From Sphingobium sufflavum (GTDB lineage Bacteria; Pseudomonadota; Alphaproteobacteria; Sphingomonadales; Sphingomonadaceae), in contig NZ_JAJSSH010000005.1 in NCBI RefSeq assembly GCF_021403115.1, forward strand, positions 1-64,000: a stretch of 64,000 bases of DNA. The letters run 5' to 3'. The first letter of the stretch is position 1. Each line of letters starts with the position of its first letter. Below are positions 16,363 to 25,873 of the stretch, piece by piece. Below the pieces are notes generated by a model, which made no database searches, was not told the origin of the DNA, and saw only the letters and a list, made by a program, of their open reading frames with translations. The position numbers were made by a program, and so were the translations under genes.

Positions 16363-18666
16363 ATGATCCTTCGCCGCACCGTCCTTGCCATCGCTCTGGC
16401 GGCAACGGCTTTGTCGCCGGTTCCGGCGCAGGTCGAGGCCGCGTCGCCTGCTGCGCCGCCTGCCGCTCCCGCGCCTGTCCAGCAACAGCGACCCAACGTC
16501 CTGCTCTGGCTGATGGATGATGTGGGCTTTGCGCAAGTGTCCAGTTTTGGCGGCCTCGTCCAGACGCCCAATATCGACCGGGCGGCGGCGATGGGCCTAC
16601 GCTATTCCAACTATCACACGGCGCCGATCTGCTCGGCCTCGCGCGCTTCCCTGCTGACCGGACGCATGCCGCATAGCGTCCATATCGGTGGCCATGCGAC
16701 AGCGGCGCGCAATTTCTCCGGATATGACGCCCATATCCCAGCGGGGGCTGGGACCGTCGCCGCCAATTTCCACGCCGCAGGCTATGCCACCTATGCGCTC
16801 GGCAAATGGGACCATCTGCCCAATGCCGATGTCTCGACCGCCGGCCCCTTTACCTATTGGGCGACGGGTCAGGGTTTCGACCGCTTCTATGGCTTCCTCT
16901 CGGCCGACGCGAATAATTGGGAGCCGCAGCTTGTCCGCGACGTCACAACTATCGGTCGCCCGCGGACTGCCAATTATCATTTGAGCGCCGATCTCGCCGA
17001 CCAGGCCATCGCGATGATCCAGTCGCGCGGGGCCACGGATCCCGAGCGCCCCTTCTTCATGTACTGGGCCACCGGCGCGGCCCACGCACCGCATCACGCA
17101 CCGCCGGAGTGGATTGCTCGATACAAAGGCAAGTTCGATCAGGGCTGGGACAAGGTCCGCGAAGAGATATTGCACCAGCAGATCGCCAAGGGCCTGATGC
17201 CCAGCGGTACGAAGCTGGCGCCATTGCCCGACACCATGCCGCGCTGGGACAGTCTGAGCGCGGAAGAAAAGCAGCTTTACGCACGGCAGATGGAGGTGTT
17301 CGCCGCCTCCCTTTCCTATGCCGATGCCCAGTTCGGGCGGATACTCGATACGCTTCAGTCATCGGGCGAACTGGACAATACGATCATCGTCATCACCTCC
17401 GACAATGGCGCCAGTGCGGAAGGCGGTCCTCATGGACTGTATAATGAGGCTGCGGTTACGGGCCGGGGCCTGTCCGTGGCGGATAACCGCGCGTTTCTGG
17501 ATCAATGGGGGAGTGCATCGACCTATCCCCATTATGCCTATGGCTGGGCGGTCGCGGGGGACACCCCTTTTCGCTATTACAAACAGACGACGCATGAGGG
17601 CGGGACACGCGTTCCTCTGGTGATCGCCTGGCCAAAGGGCATCGCCGCACGGGGGGAACTGCGCCCGCAGTTCGCCCATGTCGCGGATATCGCTCCCACC
17701 CTGCTGGCTGCGACCGGCGTAAAGCTCGCCGAAACGGTGAACAATGTGCCGCAACTGCCGATGGAAGGCCAAAATCTGACGGCGAGCTTCGCGTCCCCAA
17801 GGGCGCCCGGCCATGAAGGGCCGCAATATGTCGAACTCTATGGCAACAAGGGCCTGTGGCAGGATGGTTGGCAGATTGTCACCTCCCATCGATACAAGAC
17901 ATGGGACTGGCAGACCGCCAAGACCTTTGATGAACCGTGGGAGTTGTACGATCTGCAAAAGGATCCCGGCCAGACGACGAACCTAGCCGCGCGCTACCCA
18001 GAGCGCGTCACCGCCATGGCCGCCGCATTCAACGAGCAGGCCAAGCGCTATAATGTCTATCCCATCCATAATCTGAGCGACACGGCAGGCGAGTCCGCCA
18101 GAATCGCCGCGGAGGATTTCGCGCGGCGCAGGGGCAAATGGCATTATGCCGGGCCAACCAGCAACCTCGCCTCTATGATCGCACCGCCGATCAACACACG
18201 AGGCTTCCGCATGTCGGCCAAGCTGAACCTGGCGGACGCGGGCGTGACCGCGCCGATCTTCTCCATGGGCGGACGGATGGGCGGCATCGCCTTTTATCTG
18301 AAGGACGGTATTCCCATGCTGGTGATGAACGATCTGGGTGGTCGCAGCGTGCCGGTCGCCGCGCGCCAGGCGCTGACCACGGGGCCACAGCGTATCGCCA
18401 TCGATGTGGTGCGCGGCACAGCGGATGCAGCAGGCGCGGTACCGTTCAACGTCACGATCCGGTCGGGCAGCAAGATTATTGCGCAGGAGAAGGTCGACTT
18501 TACCTTGCCCGCCTATTTCGGCATTCCGGAGACATTCGACATCGCGACCGACTGGGGCTCGCCGGTGCTAGCGGGCTATCGGGCAGGCACGGCGTTTCCC
18601 GGTACTTTGACCGACATTCTCTTCGACTTCAACGGCATGGGCGGCGGCGGACTATCTCTTCATTGA
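16363..18666 (+). CDS. Secreted sulfatase, alkaline-phosphatase superfamily, CSASR motif (767 aa)
   Basis: A Sec signal peptide (residues 1 to about 26) precedes RPNVLLWLMDDVGF (metal-binding Asp52 and Asp53), the modification motif CSASRASLLTGR with Cys90, GYATYALGKWD, and TSDNGASAEGG (second metal site). Cys90 would become formylglycine. The motif is C-x-A-x-R rather than the usual C-x-P-x-R, a form associated with radical-SAM anSME maturation; no maturase gene is in the window. After the catalytic domain (to about residue 550) a C-terminal domain of some 200 residues follows, as in AtsA-like arylsulfatases. The ATG follows AGGGGAATTGCC. The substrate is unknown. Confidence 0.88.
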   Translation: MILRRTVLAIALAATALSPVPAQVEAASPAAPPAAPAPVQQQRPNVLLWLMDDVGFAQVSSFGGLVQTPNIDRAAAMGLRYSNYHTAPICSASRASLLTGRMPHSVHIGGHATAARNFSGYDAHIPAGAGTVAANFHAAGYATYALGKWDHLPNADVSTAGPFTYWATGQGFDRFYGFLSADANNWEPQLVRDVTTIGRPRTANYHLSADLADQAIAMIQSRGATDPERPFFMYWATGAAHAPHHAPPEWIARYKGKFDQGWDKVREEILHQQIAKGLMPSGTKLAPLPDTMPRWDSLSAEEKQLYARQMEVFAASLSYADAQFGRILDTLQSSGELDNTIIVITSDNGASAEGGPHGLYNEAAVTGRGLSVADNRAFLDQWGSASTYPHYAYGWAVAGDTPFRYYKQTTHEGGTRVPLVIAWPKGIAARGELRPQFAHVADIAPTLLAATGVKLAETVNNVPQLPMEGQNLTASFASPRAPGHEGPQYVELYGNKGLWQDGWQIVTSHRYKTWDWQTAKTFDEPWELYDLQKDPGQTTNLAARYPERVTAMAAAFNEQAKRYNVYPIHNLSDTAGESARIAAEDFARRRGKWHYAGPTSNLASMIAPPINTRGFRMSAKLNLADAGVTAPIFSMGGRMGGIAFYLKDGIPMLVMNDLGGRSVPVAARQALTTGPQRIAIDVVRGTADAAGAVPFNVTIRSGSKIIAQEKVDFTLPAYFGIPETFDIATDWGSPVLAGYRAGTAFPGTLTDILFDFNGMGGGGLSLH

Positions 18667-18957
18667 GCGTCGCTTCTGCTGCATCCAACCCATTCTGGTT
18701 ACTCAGCGCCTGACTTTCGCTCCCTCGATGCGGAAGGTCGGCTATTTCTGATGGCTATCGAACAGCCGGTCATCTCTACGTTCTGCTAAGCTGCGGGAGA
18801 GGTCATCGGCCATAATCAGGCCAGCGCAATATTGGTGGAGAGACTTGCCCCGGCACTACAGCATCACCACCGCCCCGGCTGATGCGAGCGTGGATATAGC
18901 ATGGCAGAGGCACCCCCTCTCCTTGACTGCTTGGGGCTGGGATGGTGGAACGGCACC

Positions 18958-19650
18958 ATGACCGAAGAACCCTCCCGCAACGATACGCCCACACAAACAA
19001 AGGCCACCGCAAACGCCGAGGTGCGCGCGGCAGAAGCGGCAGCCATTCGGCGACGCTGGATCACATTGGGCGAGATACTGGCGGTCATCGCGGTGCTGAT
19101 CTCCGGGCTGACCCTGTGGAACAGCTGGAGCGAACGCAGCGCTACAGAGGCGCGGACAAATGCCGACGCCCGGCAGTCCTCTGCCCGCGCCGCGTCTCTG
19201 GTGCTCCTTGCGACCAGTTCGGGCGATCACGAACTGCTTTTGAAGCCGGTTTCGGCGGATCAGTCCGTTCAGAGCCAGACGATGACCTTCCCCACCGCGC
19301 TCGGCGTCGCGGCAGCGGAAACGACGGGTGAACCGAGGATCGAGGCCGCCTGGTTCGAGGACGCGCTGAAGACGGCGCGCAACCACGCGAGGCTCCCCGA
19401 TGATAGTCGCGGCGACGAGCGACTCCCTATCGCAATATCCACTCGCTTTCTGGTCGATGGCGAACCCCATGAGGACATGGCGATCTATGATGTCGGTTAC
19501 AGCATATCCGGTCGGTGGCTCAGCGGTCACAAAGTCGCTTTGCGCGGCCTCTCTTTCGTGTCCCATGTGAAAGGCAGCCATGCGCAGACAAAGCTGGATG
19601 CGCGTTGGAAAGCCGTGCTTGCCTCAAAAAGAGGCGCCGCAGGAACGTGA
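18958..19650 (+). CDS. Hypothetical membrane-anchored protein (230 aa)
   Basis: No family is recognised. A charged N-terminal cytoplasmic segment of about 40 residues is followed by one transmembrane helix (LGEILAVIAVLISGLTLW) and a mostly extracytoplasmic domain with no known motif. The start at 18958 (MTEEPSRN) is preferred, though the frame is open to 18901. It is convergent with rsgA, 6 bases away. Similar small single-pass proteins occur next to rsgA in sphingomonads by my recollection; the function is unknown. Confidence 0.6.
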   Translation: MTEEPSRNDTPTQTKATANAEVRAAEAAAIRRRWITLGEILAVIAVLISGLTLWNSWSERSATEARTNADARQSSARAASLVLLATSSGDHELLLKPVSADQSVQSQTMTFPTALGVAAAETTGEPRIEAAWFEDALKTARNHARLPDDSRGDERLPIAISTRFLVDGEPHEDMAIYDVGYSISGRWLSGHKVALRGLSFVSHVKGSHAQTKLDARWKAVLASKRGAAGT

Positions 19651-19656
19651 CCAGCG

Positions 19657-20691
19657 CTATCGCTTGCCGCGCCTGAACGGCACCGCCTTTGGTGCTATCC
19701 GCGCCAGCGCCCTGCGCTCGGCCATGCTGGCGCTGTTCAGACGATCCTCCGCCGCCAGGTTGCGCCATCGCTCGAACCGGGCCGTGGTCAAGGTTCCGGC
19801 GGCGATACCGGCCTGAACGCCGCAGCCCGGTTCCGCCTGATGCGCGCAGTCGGAAAAGCGGCATTGCTGGGCGGCCGCCAGGAAGTCGTCGAAAACCTCG
19901 GCAATGCCTGATGCGGTATCGGATAATTGCAGGGCGCGCATACCCGGCGTGTCGAGCAGCCAGCCCCCCTGCGCCAGTCGGTGCATCTCCCGGACAGTCG
20001 TCGTGTGACGACCGGTCCCGTCTGCCTTGCGGATCGCCTGGGTGGCGATACTGTCGCTCCCCCTCAGCGTGTTGACCAGCGTCGACTTGCCAACGCCCGA
20101 TGATCCCATCAACGCGACCGTCAGACCTCTGGCGCACCATGCCGCCAGTTTGGCGACGCTGGCGGGATCGCGGGCGTTCACCATTTCCACCAGCAAATCC
20201 GGCTGGAGGCCCCGTGCCGCTTGCGCAAAGCGTTCCGGCGCATCGGTCAGGTCGATCTTTGTGAGAACGATGACCGGCCGCACGTTCACCTCGCGCGCCA
20301 GGACCAGATATCGCTCCAGCCGGGCGACGCTGAAATCCTCGTTGCAGGATGCGACCAGGAACAGAGTGTCGACATTCGCGGCAATGAGCTGATGCTTCCG
20401 GTCGGTTCCCGGCGCCGGCCGCCTGAAGAGGTTTTCGCGGTCCAGTACCCGTCTTGGCTCATGACTGCGCCGATCGAGCAGAACCCAGTCGCCGACCGTG
20501 GGATGTTCCTGCGCAACGCCATCCACACAGATGTGGGGTGAGATCAGCACATTCAGCCCCGCGCCCGACACCGCGATTTTGCCGCGATGCACCGCCATCA
20601 CCCGGACGGGAACGGTGGTTTCCCGGTCGCTGTCGGACATCTGCTCGTCAAAGGACGGCCGCCAGCCAAGCTCGATCATCACCTCGGTCAT
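19657..20691 (-). CDS. rsgA: Ribosome small-subunit-dependent GTPase A (344 aa)
   Basis: This is a circularly permuted GTPase that assists late 30S subunit maturation. It shows an N-terminal OB-fold region, TKIDL (G4) ahead of GSSGVGKST (G1/P-loop), DTPGMR (G3), and the C-terminal zinc knuckle CRFSDC-H-x5-C (in CRFSDCAHQAEPGC). The length is normal. The start at 20691 (MTEVMIEL) follows GGAAACGGA; a longer frame begins at 20727. It is a housekeeping gene, so the window is chromosomal or chromid-like at this point. Confidence 0.93.
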   Translation of the reverse strand: MTEVMIELGWRPSFDEQMSDSDRETTVPVRVMAVHRGKIAVSGAGLNVLISPHICVDGVAQEHPTVGDWVLLDRRSHEPRRVLDRENLFRRPAPGTDRKHQLIAANVDTLFLVASCNEDFSVARLERYLVLAREVNVRPVIVLTKIDLTDAPERFAQAARGLQPDLLVEMVNARDPASVAKLAAWCARGLTVALMGSSGVGKSTLVNTLRGSDSIATQAIRKADGTGRHTTTVREMHRLAQGGWLLDTPGMRALQLSDTASGIAEVFDDFLAAAQQCRFSDCAHQAEPGCGVQAGIAAGTLTTARFERWRNLAAEDRLNSASMAERRALARIAPKAVPFRRGKR

Positions 20692-21052
20692 TCCGTTTCC
20701 AGCCGTCAAACAAACGATAGCGGTCATCCCTCACATCTACGCGCCTCAAACGATGAGGCCTTTCAGTTGCAAAGTGGGCCAATGCCATGTCTGCAACTCG
20801 GTCAAAGCGCTGCACATCAACCCACTGTCTTTCACTGCGATCGGTGCGTCCTTCTCCGACAGATGCGTTTCGGCGTTCCTGGCGGGCGATCGCTGCCTAG
20901 CGCAGATCGTTCCGTGTGGCACAGAGATTCTGGATATCGTTCCCGCTCACTTCCGTTCCGACAAGGTGAACGCAGGCTGCACGGCTGGTTCAGCGTTGCG
21001 CCACCTGCATCATTGCAGAAGATGATCACGGCTTTGATAAGGGAACAGGATC
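20692..21052. other. Intergenic region upstream of rsgA and the glycine-zipper gene
   Basis: A 361-base divergent gap. Several short open frames cross it but none shows a recognisable domain. It presumably holds both promoters. Confidence 0.5.
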
Positions 21053-21403
21053 ATGAAGAAGACACTCTTGAGCATCGCTCTGGTCACTGCAACGTTGACT
21101 GCGCCGGTCGCCGCGCAGGCGCGTGACCATGATCGTGGCTGGAGCCGGCATGAGCGCAGCGGTTATCGCAGCGACGAGTATCGTGACCGCTATGACAACC
21201 GTCGCGCCCATAATGATCGTCGCTATTCCAACCGCAGCAACTGCCGCTCGGGCGGCACAACCGGCCTGTTGCTGGGCGGCGTGGCTGGTGGGCTGCTGGG
21301 TCGGGCCATCGACACCAGAGGAGAGCGCACGACCGGAACCGTTCTGGGTGCTGGTGCCGGCGCCCTGCTCGGCCGTGAGGTCGAGCGGTCAGGCAAGTGC
21401 TGA
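21053..21403 (+). CDS. Glycine-zipper 2TM-domain exported protein (116 aa)
   Basis: A Sec signal peptide (MKKTLLSIALVTATLTAPVA ending AQA) is followed by a very basic, Arg/Tyr/Asp-rich stretch (about 24-65). A glycine zipper GGTTGLLLGGVAGGLLGRAI and GTVLGAGAGALLG (about 67-108) follows. Such 17-kDa-antigen/RcnB-like proteins are envelope proteins of unknown exact role, often stress-related. The ATG follows AAGGGAACAGGATC. Confidence 0.8.
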   Translation: MKKTLLSIALVTATLTAPVAAQARDHDRGWSRHERSGYRSDEYRDRYDNRRAHNDRRYSNRSNCRSGGTTGLLLGGVAGGLLGRAIDTRGERTTGTVLGAGAGALLGREVERSGKC

Positions 21404-21433
21404 TCGGCAGCAGAACCGCCGATCAACTCTCAT

Positions 21434-22214
21434 TCACGCCGTCGGCACCGTCCCGCCGTCGATGACATATTCAGTTCCGGTGATGGAGCCGGCAAGATCG
21501 GAGGAGAGGAACGCGATCAGGCCGGCAACCTCCATCGGCATCGACGGCCTGCCAATTGGAATACCGCCGAGCGAGTCCATGATAATTCGCCGGCCGATCT
21601 CGATGTCTCCGCCATGCTCGGCGGCGACCCGCGTGAGGAACGCCCCGGTGCCCTCCGTTTCGATCCAGCCGGGCGAGACTCGGACGACCCGCACACCACT
21701 CGGTGACACCTGCTTCGACAGGGCCTTGCTATAGGTGGAAAGCGCGGCCTTTGCGGCGGCGTAGGCGGTCGTCGCCTCCGGCAGCGGGAGTTCGTGCTGG
21801 ATCGAGGTGACGTGGATGACGACGCCGCTCCCTCGGTCAACCATCTCCGGCACCAATTCGCGATCGAGGCGAATGGCAGGCATCAGGTTGAGATCGATTT
21901 CCGCGCGCTAGTGCTCGTCGCCCAGTGCAGCGAAGCCGCCTGCGGGCGACGATGAAACCGCCGAGCATATGGACGATAACATCGACACCACCCAGGCGCG
22001 TCCGCACAGCGTCAACAAGGTCTGCGCAGCCCTTGAGGGTCGTGAGGTCGGCGGCAAGGAATTCCTCGTCCGATATATCCGACGTCTTGGTCCGGGCCGT
22101 CGTCAAAATCCGGGCGCCAAGCTGGCGGAACAGGGACACGGTGGCCTTGCCTGCACCACGGGTGCCCGAGATGATGAGCGCGCGCTTGCCTTCCAGGCTG
22201 AGGAACGGGCTCAT
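21434..22214 (-). pseudogene. SDR-family oxidoreductase broken by a frameshift and a stop codon
   Basis: The N-terminal half begins at ATG 22214 with [20 protein letters not shown], and the C-terminal half with the YAAAK active site and [13 protein letters not shown] runs to 21434 in another frame. Around 21955 one extra T after the GG in MLGG shifts the frame. In the restored frame ([15 protein letters not shown]) a TAG at about 21910 replaces the Trp expected before [10 protein letters not shown]. Two independent lesions argue for a real pseudogene rather than a single sequencing error. Its ATG overlaps the stop of the SnoaL-like gene upstream, so they were one operon. Confidence 0.75.
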
Positions 22215-22540
22215 GCGGTGATCTCCAGAGCCGAGATCTTCCCGCTGTCGAGCGTGAAGACGTAGCGCAGATCGACGGGGCTGCCGGGGAAATCGCCCTG
22301 CACATGTCCCGTCACAACCGTGTGACCACAGTCCTCCGCCATCGCGATGGGCTCGACTGTGGAGTTGTATTTCTCGGTATATTCCCGCTTCCAGTCGCGA
22401 ATGGCATCGTGTCCTTTGCGAGTCTCGCCATCGTCCTTCACGACGGCATCGACAGTGAAGCACCTTGCCAGCCCCTCGGCATCATTCGCCGTGTCGGACA
22501 AGAAGAAGCGGGCTATGACGTCTGGCAGGTGGATGTTCAT
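22211..22540 (-). CDS. SnoaL-like polyketide-cyclase-fold protein (109 aa)
   Basis: The start at 22540 ([13 protein letters not shown]) is chosen because GGAGG lies 6 bases upstream; an ATG at 22552 precedes that site. The pattern [20 protein letters not shown] and [12 protein letters not shown] is typical of small SnoaL_2 proteins of the NTF2 fold. The TGA overlaps the ATG of the broken SDR (ATGA). It is divergent from the LysR regulator at 22673, which probably controls the pair. The substrate is unknown. Confidence 0.78.
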   Translation of the reverse strand: MNIHLPDVIARFFLSDTANDAEGLARCFTVDAVVKDDGETRKGHDAIRDWKREYTEKYNSTVEPIAMAEDCGHTVVTGHVQGDFPGSPVDLRYVFTLDSGKISALEITA

Positions 22541-22672
22541 GATGTCCTCCATTGACCGGTGACCAGAGCATGGAGAGGTCCATGGCGCCGCGGGTATGGA
22601 ACCGATTTAGCGCTGGACGCGCTTCGCGATAATCGGGACAAAGATGGATGTGATATTGCGAATAACGGAACA

Positions 22673-23599
22673 ATGAACCGACACAATCTGATCGAACTTG
22701 ATGCGGTGATCGCGATCGTGCGCCGGGGCTCGTTTCGGGCGGCGGCGATCGACCTTGGCGTTTCGACCACGGCGCTCAGCAACGCCATAGGCAAGCTGGA
22801 GAAGCAGCTTGGCGTTCGGCTCTTCAACCGCACCACCCGGAGCGTCTCTCTGACGGACGCCGGAAAGGACTTCGTCGGCAAGGTCGGTCCCGCCTTGCAG
22901 GATATTCACGATGCGATGGAAACAGCGCGCGCGCAGCAGGAGGTGCCATCCGGAACGCTGCGTATCAACGCGTTCGCGACCGGTGCGCGCGAAGTTTTGA
23001 AGCCGCTCATCCTGGAATTCCTGCGGCGTTATCCCAAGGTCCATATCGACCTGGTCACGGAAGGCCGCCTTGTCGACGTCGTTGCCGATGGCTTTGACCT
23101 GGGTATCCGCACTGCCGATCTGGTTCCAAGCGATATGATCGCCGTATCCCTCGGAACGGCGCGCCGTTTCGCTGCCGTCGGGTCGCCAGCCTATTTCGAG
23201 CAACATGGCACGCCACAAGTTCCGACGGACCTTCATAACCACCAGTGTATTCGTGTCAGGCTGCCCAACGGGGCGCTATACCGATGGCATTTTGAGAAGA
23301 ACGGACAGCCGGTCCAGATTGACGTCGCAGGCCCCGTCACACTCGACGAGGCAAGCCTCTCCCGCATCACCGTCTTGAACGATTTCGGGATCGGCTTCTT
23401 CATGGAGTCCGATGTCCGCGAGGATCTGGAGTCAGGCCGGCTGGTGCGGGTGCTGGAGGATTGGACACCACCGCTCGCTTCGCTTGCCCTATATTATCCA
23501 AGCCGACGCAATCCGTCTGCGGCCTTCAAGGCCTTCATAGATCTCGCCCGCGATTTCGCGGCAGATAGAATAGTGCGTCGATCAGCCGTACAATCATAA
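22673..23599 (+). CDS. LysR-family transcriptional regulator (308 aa)
   Basis: The N-terminal HTH (about residues 1-60: [53 protein letters not shown]) is followed by a periplasmic-binding-like effector domain. It belongs to the AaeR/DmlR-like subgroup that has [11 protein letters not shown]. The start at 22673 is an ATG after ATAACGGAACA. It is divergent from the SnoaL/SDR pair at 22540, the usual arrangement for a LysR target. The effector is unknown. Confidence 0.87.
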   Translation: MNRHNLIELDAVIAIVRRGSFRAAAIDLGVSTTALSNAIGKLEKQLGVRLFNRTTRSVSLTDAGKDFVGKVGPALQDIHDAMETARAQQEVPSGTLRINAFATGAREVLKPLILEFLRRYPKVHIDLVTEGRLVDVVADGFDLGIRTADLVPSDMIAVSLGTARRFAAVGSPAYFEQHGTPQVPTDLHNHQCIRVRLPNGALYRWHFEKNGQPVQIDVAGPVTLDEASLSRITVLNDFGIGFFMESDVREDLESGRLVRVLEDWTPPLASLALYYPSRRNPSAAFKAFIDLARDFAADRIVRRSAVQS

Positions 23600-23910
23600 G
23601 CGGATGCCAGATGGCCCTGTCCGTCAGGTGCCTCTCGAAACCAGCCAGGCTCTTGCTTGCCTTATCGACCCATTACAGACCTTCAGCGGTCAAATTTCTT
23701 TCTCCTGCCGCAGACCGTCCGCTAGTCCGGCCGGGACGATCGGGAGTGGCAGACTGCCGCAAGGAAATCATTGCGCGAGATGAGTGCCAACAACGCGTGC
23801 CGACAAGGGCGGAGGCGACATCCATTATTTTTATCTGTGTCCGGGTGCTGGGATGGGAGATTATCGCCATACTATTGTATTCATGCAGTGCATGAGATGC
23901 AGGAGACGGG
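23600..23910. other. Intergenic region before the ECF sigma factor
   Basis: This 311-base gap contains only short open frames without recognisable domains. It must hold the sigma-factor promoter, but I could not identify a convincing ECF-type -35/-10 by eye. Confidence 0.5.
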
Positions 23911-24492
23911 GTGGTCGTGGCGAGGACAGTCGACAACAATGCGCACAACGCCCGAGTCCGGCTGGTGTCCGCCCTACATCGGACCGCTGCCGGGGACCGA
24001 TCCGGCCTGCGCCATGTCTATGATCTCACCTCCGCGAAACTTTTCGGCATCTGCCTCCGTATCTCCGGGGACCGGGAAGCCGCGGAGGATATTTTGCAGG
24101 ATGTCTATGTGAAGGTGTGGCGGCGGGCAGCATCTTTCGACGAAGGATTGGCAAGCCCGATAAGCTGGCTGGCGATGATCGCGCGCAATGCCGCGATCGA
24201 CTGGCGACGGACGCAAGCTCGCCATGATGCGGCGGGCGAGGATGCACTTGACACGGTCGCCGATGACGCCCCGCTGGCGGATGCGACGATACAGCAGGAC
24301 GAGGCGCAGAGGCGTCTGCTCACCTGTCTCGATGGTCTCGACATCAGGCAGTCCGACGCCATCCGCCGGACATTCCTGGGCGGTCTGACCTATCAGGAAC
24401 TGGCCGAACGCATGGGAACCCCGCTCGGCACGATCAAAAGCTGGATCAGGCGCGGGATGCAGGGATTGAAGGAGTGCTTGGGCGATGGTTGA
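23911..24492 (+). CDS. ECF-type RNA polymerase sigma factor (193 aa)
   Basis: Region 2 covers about residues 35-100 (LFGICLRISGDREAAEDILQ and DVYVKVWRRAASF), and region 4 about 130-185 (RRTFLGGLTYQELAERMGTP and LGTIKSWIRRGMQ). The GTG start at 23911 follows AGGAGACGG. The last codons overlap the next gene, whose ATG is at 24485. The pairing with an RskA-type anti-sigma factor and a downstream fasciclin gene resembles SigK/RskA-type units. The stress signal is unknown. Confidence 0.9.
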   Translation: MVVARTVDNNAHNARVRLVSALHRTAAGDRSGLRHVYDLTSAKLFGICLRISGDREAAEDILQDVYVKVWRRAASFDEGLASPISWLAMIARNAAIDWRRTQARHDAAGEDALDTVADDAPLADATIQQDEAQRRLLTCLDGLDIRQSDAIRRTFLGGLTYQELAERMGTPLGTIKSWIRRGMQGLKECLGDG

Positions 24493-25171
24493 CGGTCCCC
24501 TTCCCCCGGATCGTGCCGATCTGGCGGCGGAACTGGCGCTGGGCCTGCTCGAAGGGTCGGAGCGTGCCGAGGCGCTTCGACTGTGCTTGTCCGACCCCGG
24601 TTTCGCGGCCGAGGTGGAGGCATGGGGACACCGCCTGTCCCCGCTGCTCGACGCCACGCCGCTGGAATGGCCCTCGCACCGGGTGTGGAACGCCGTCGAG
24701 GTGCGGATCGCGGACCGCCCCTCCAGCGGGCAAATCCGCAGCCTGCGCCTGTGGCGTGGCGGCGCCATCGCCGCGGGGGTCATGGCCGCCAGTCTGGCGC
24801 TCGTCCTCATCCTCCCCCGCCCGGCATCGCAAGCGCCGGAAACGGTCGGTGTATCGCAACTGGCCGACGCGCAAGGGTCGGCAACCATGGCGATCAGCTA
24901 TGATCCGCAGGCCGGCGTGCTGCGCCTCGGCCCCAATAGCCTGCAAGGCGGCACAAAAAGCCCCGAACTATGGGTCATACCGGAGGACGGGGTGCCCCGC
25001 TCGCTCGGCCTGATCGGGGCGGATGGGGGCAGGCTCGCGGTCGAGGGCCGACTGCGCCAGTTCCTGCGCAATGGCGTGACACTGGCGATCACGCTGGAAG
25101 ATCCGGCGACCGCCCCGCACAAGGCACCCACATCGACACCGATCCTGACAGGAAAAATCTCAATAATCTGA
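24485..25171 (+). CDS. RskA/ChrR-like anti-sigma factor (228 aa)
   Basis: The N-terminal cytoplasmic part (DLAAELALGLLEGSERAEAL, about residues 11-30) matches the sigma-binding region of RskA-type proteins. One transmembrane helix (GGAIAAGVMAASLALVLIL, about 92-110) follows, then an extracytoplasmic RskA_C domain containing the family's characteristic GGTKSPELWVIPEDG and LAITLEDPATAP. It overlaps the sigma gene by 8 bases, so translation is coupled. It holds the sigma factor inactive until a periplasmic signal arrives. Confidence 0.88.
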   Translation: MVDGPLPPDRADLAAELALGLLEGSERAEALRLCLSDPGFAAEVEAWGHRLSPLLDATPLEWPSHRVWNAVEVRIADRPSSGQIRSLRLWRGGAIAAGVMAASLALVLILPRPASQAPETVGVSQLADAQGSATMAISYDPQAGVLRLGPNSLQGGTKSPELWVIPEDGVPRSLGLIGADGGRLAVEGRLRQFLRNGVTLAITLEDPATAPHKAPTSTPILTGKISII

Positions 25172-25254
25172 TCCGCCCCTGCATCCGGCACGCAACCGCC
25201 GCCGTATCTTCTCCCGCACTCCGGTTTTGGTGTGCCAGAAGAAGGATGCTCATC

Positions 25255-25815
25255 GTGAAAGCACACCCCCGCAAGATTGCCTTCGCCCTCGCCGGCGCGC
25301 TGCTGCTGACCGGAACCGCATCGGTTCAGGCCAAGAACCCGATGGTGGGCGGCGCGGCCATGTACCCCGCCAAGAACATCATCCAGAATGCGGTGAACTC
25401 GAAGGACCACACCACGCTCGTCGCCGCGGTCAAGGCCGCCGGTCTGGTCGAGACGCTCTCCGGTCCCGGCCCCTTCACCGTTTTTGCGCCGACCAACGCC
25501 GCCTTTGCGAAGCTGCCGGCCGGTACGGTCGACACGCTGGTGAAGCCGGAGAACAAGGCCACGCTGACCAAGATCCTGACCTATCATGTCGTCCCCGGTC
25601 GCCTGACCGCCGCGAACATCGAGGCCAAGGCCAAGGCGCAGGGCGGCAAGGCCATGCTCACCACGGTTCAGGGCGAGCAACTCACCGCGTCCAAGGACAA
25701 GATGGGCGGCTGGTGGCTGACCGACGCGAAGGGCGGCAAGGCCAAGATCACCATCGCCAATGTGATGCAGTCCAACGGCGTCATCCACGTCGTCGATACC
25801 GTCCTGATGCCCTGA
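25255..25815 (+). CDS. Fasciclin (FAS1)-domain exported protein (186 aa)
   Basis: A signal peptide (KIAFALAGALLLTGTASVQA) is followed by one FAS1 domain with the conserved H1 motif GPFTVFAPTNAAFAKLP, the YH motif LTKILTYHVVPG and the terminal NGVIHVVDTVLMP. Such proteins mediate adhesion or are surface antigens. GTG at 25255 is preferred because AGAAGGA lies 8 bases upstream; the ATG at 25246 directly abuts that site. It lies 83 bases after the anti-sigma gene and is a likely target of the sigma factor. Confidence 0.85.
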   Translation: MKAHPRKIAFALAGALLLTGTASVQAKNPMVGGAAMYPAKNIIQNAVNSKDHTTLVAAVKAAGLVETLSGPGPFTVFAPTNAAFAKLPAGTVDTLVKPENKATLTKILTYHVVPGRLTAANIEAKAKAQGGKAMLTTVQGEQLTASKDKMGGWWLTDAKGGKAKITIANVMQSNGVIHVVDTVLMP

Positions 25816-25823
25816 GCGGGTCT

Positions 25824-25851
25824 GGCGGAGGCGCCCATCGGCACCTCCGCC
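25824..25851 (+). terminator. Hairpin after the fasciclin gene
   Basis: The inverted repeat GGCGGAGG (25824-25831) and CCTCCGCC (25844-25851) with a 12-base loop follows the stop codon by 9 bases. The U-tract is weak (CTTCCCGTC). Confidence 0.55.
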
Positions 25852-25873
25852 TTCCCGTCAAGCCGTGGAGCGC

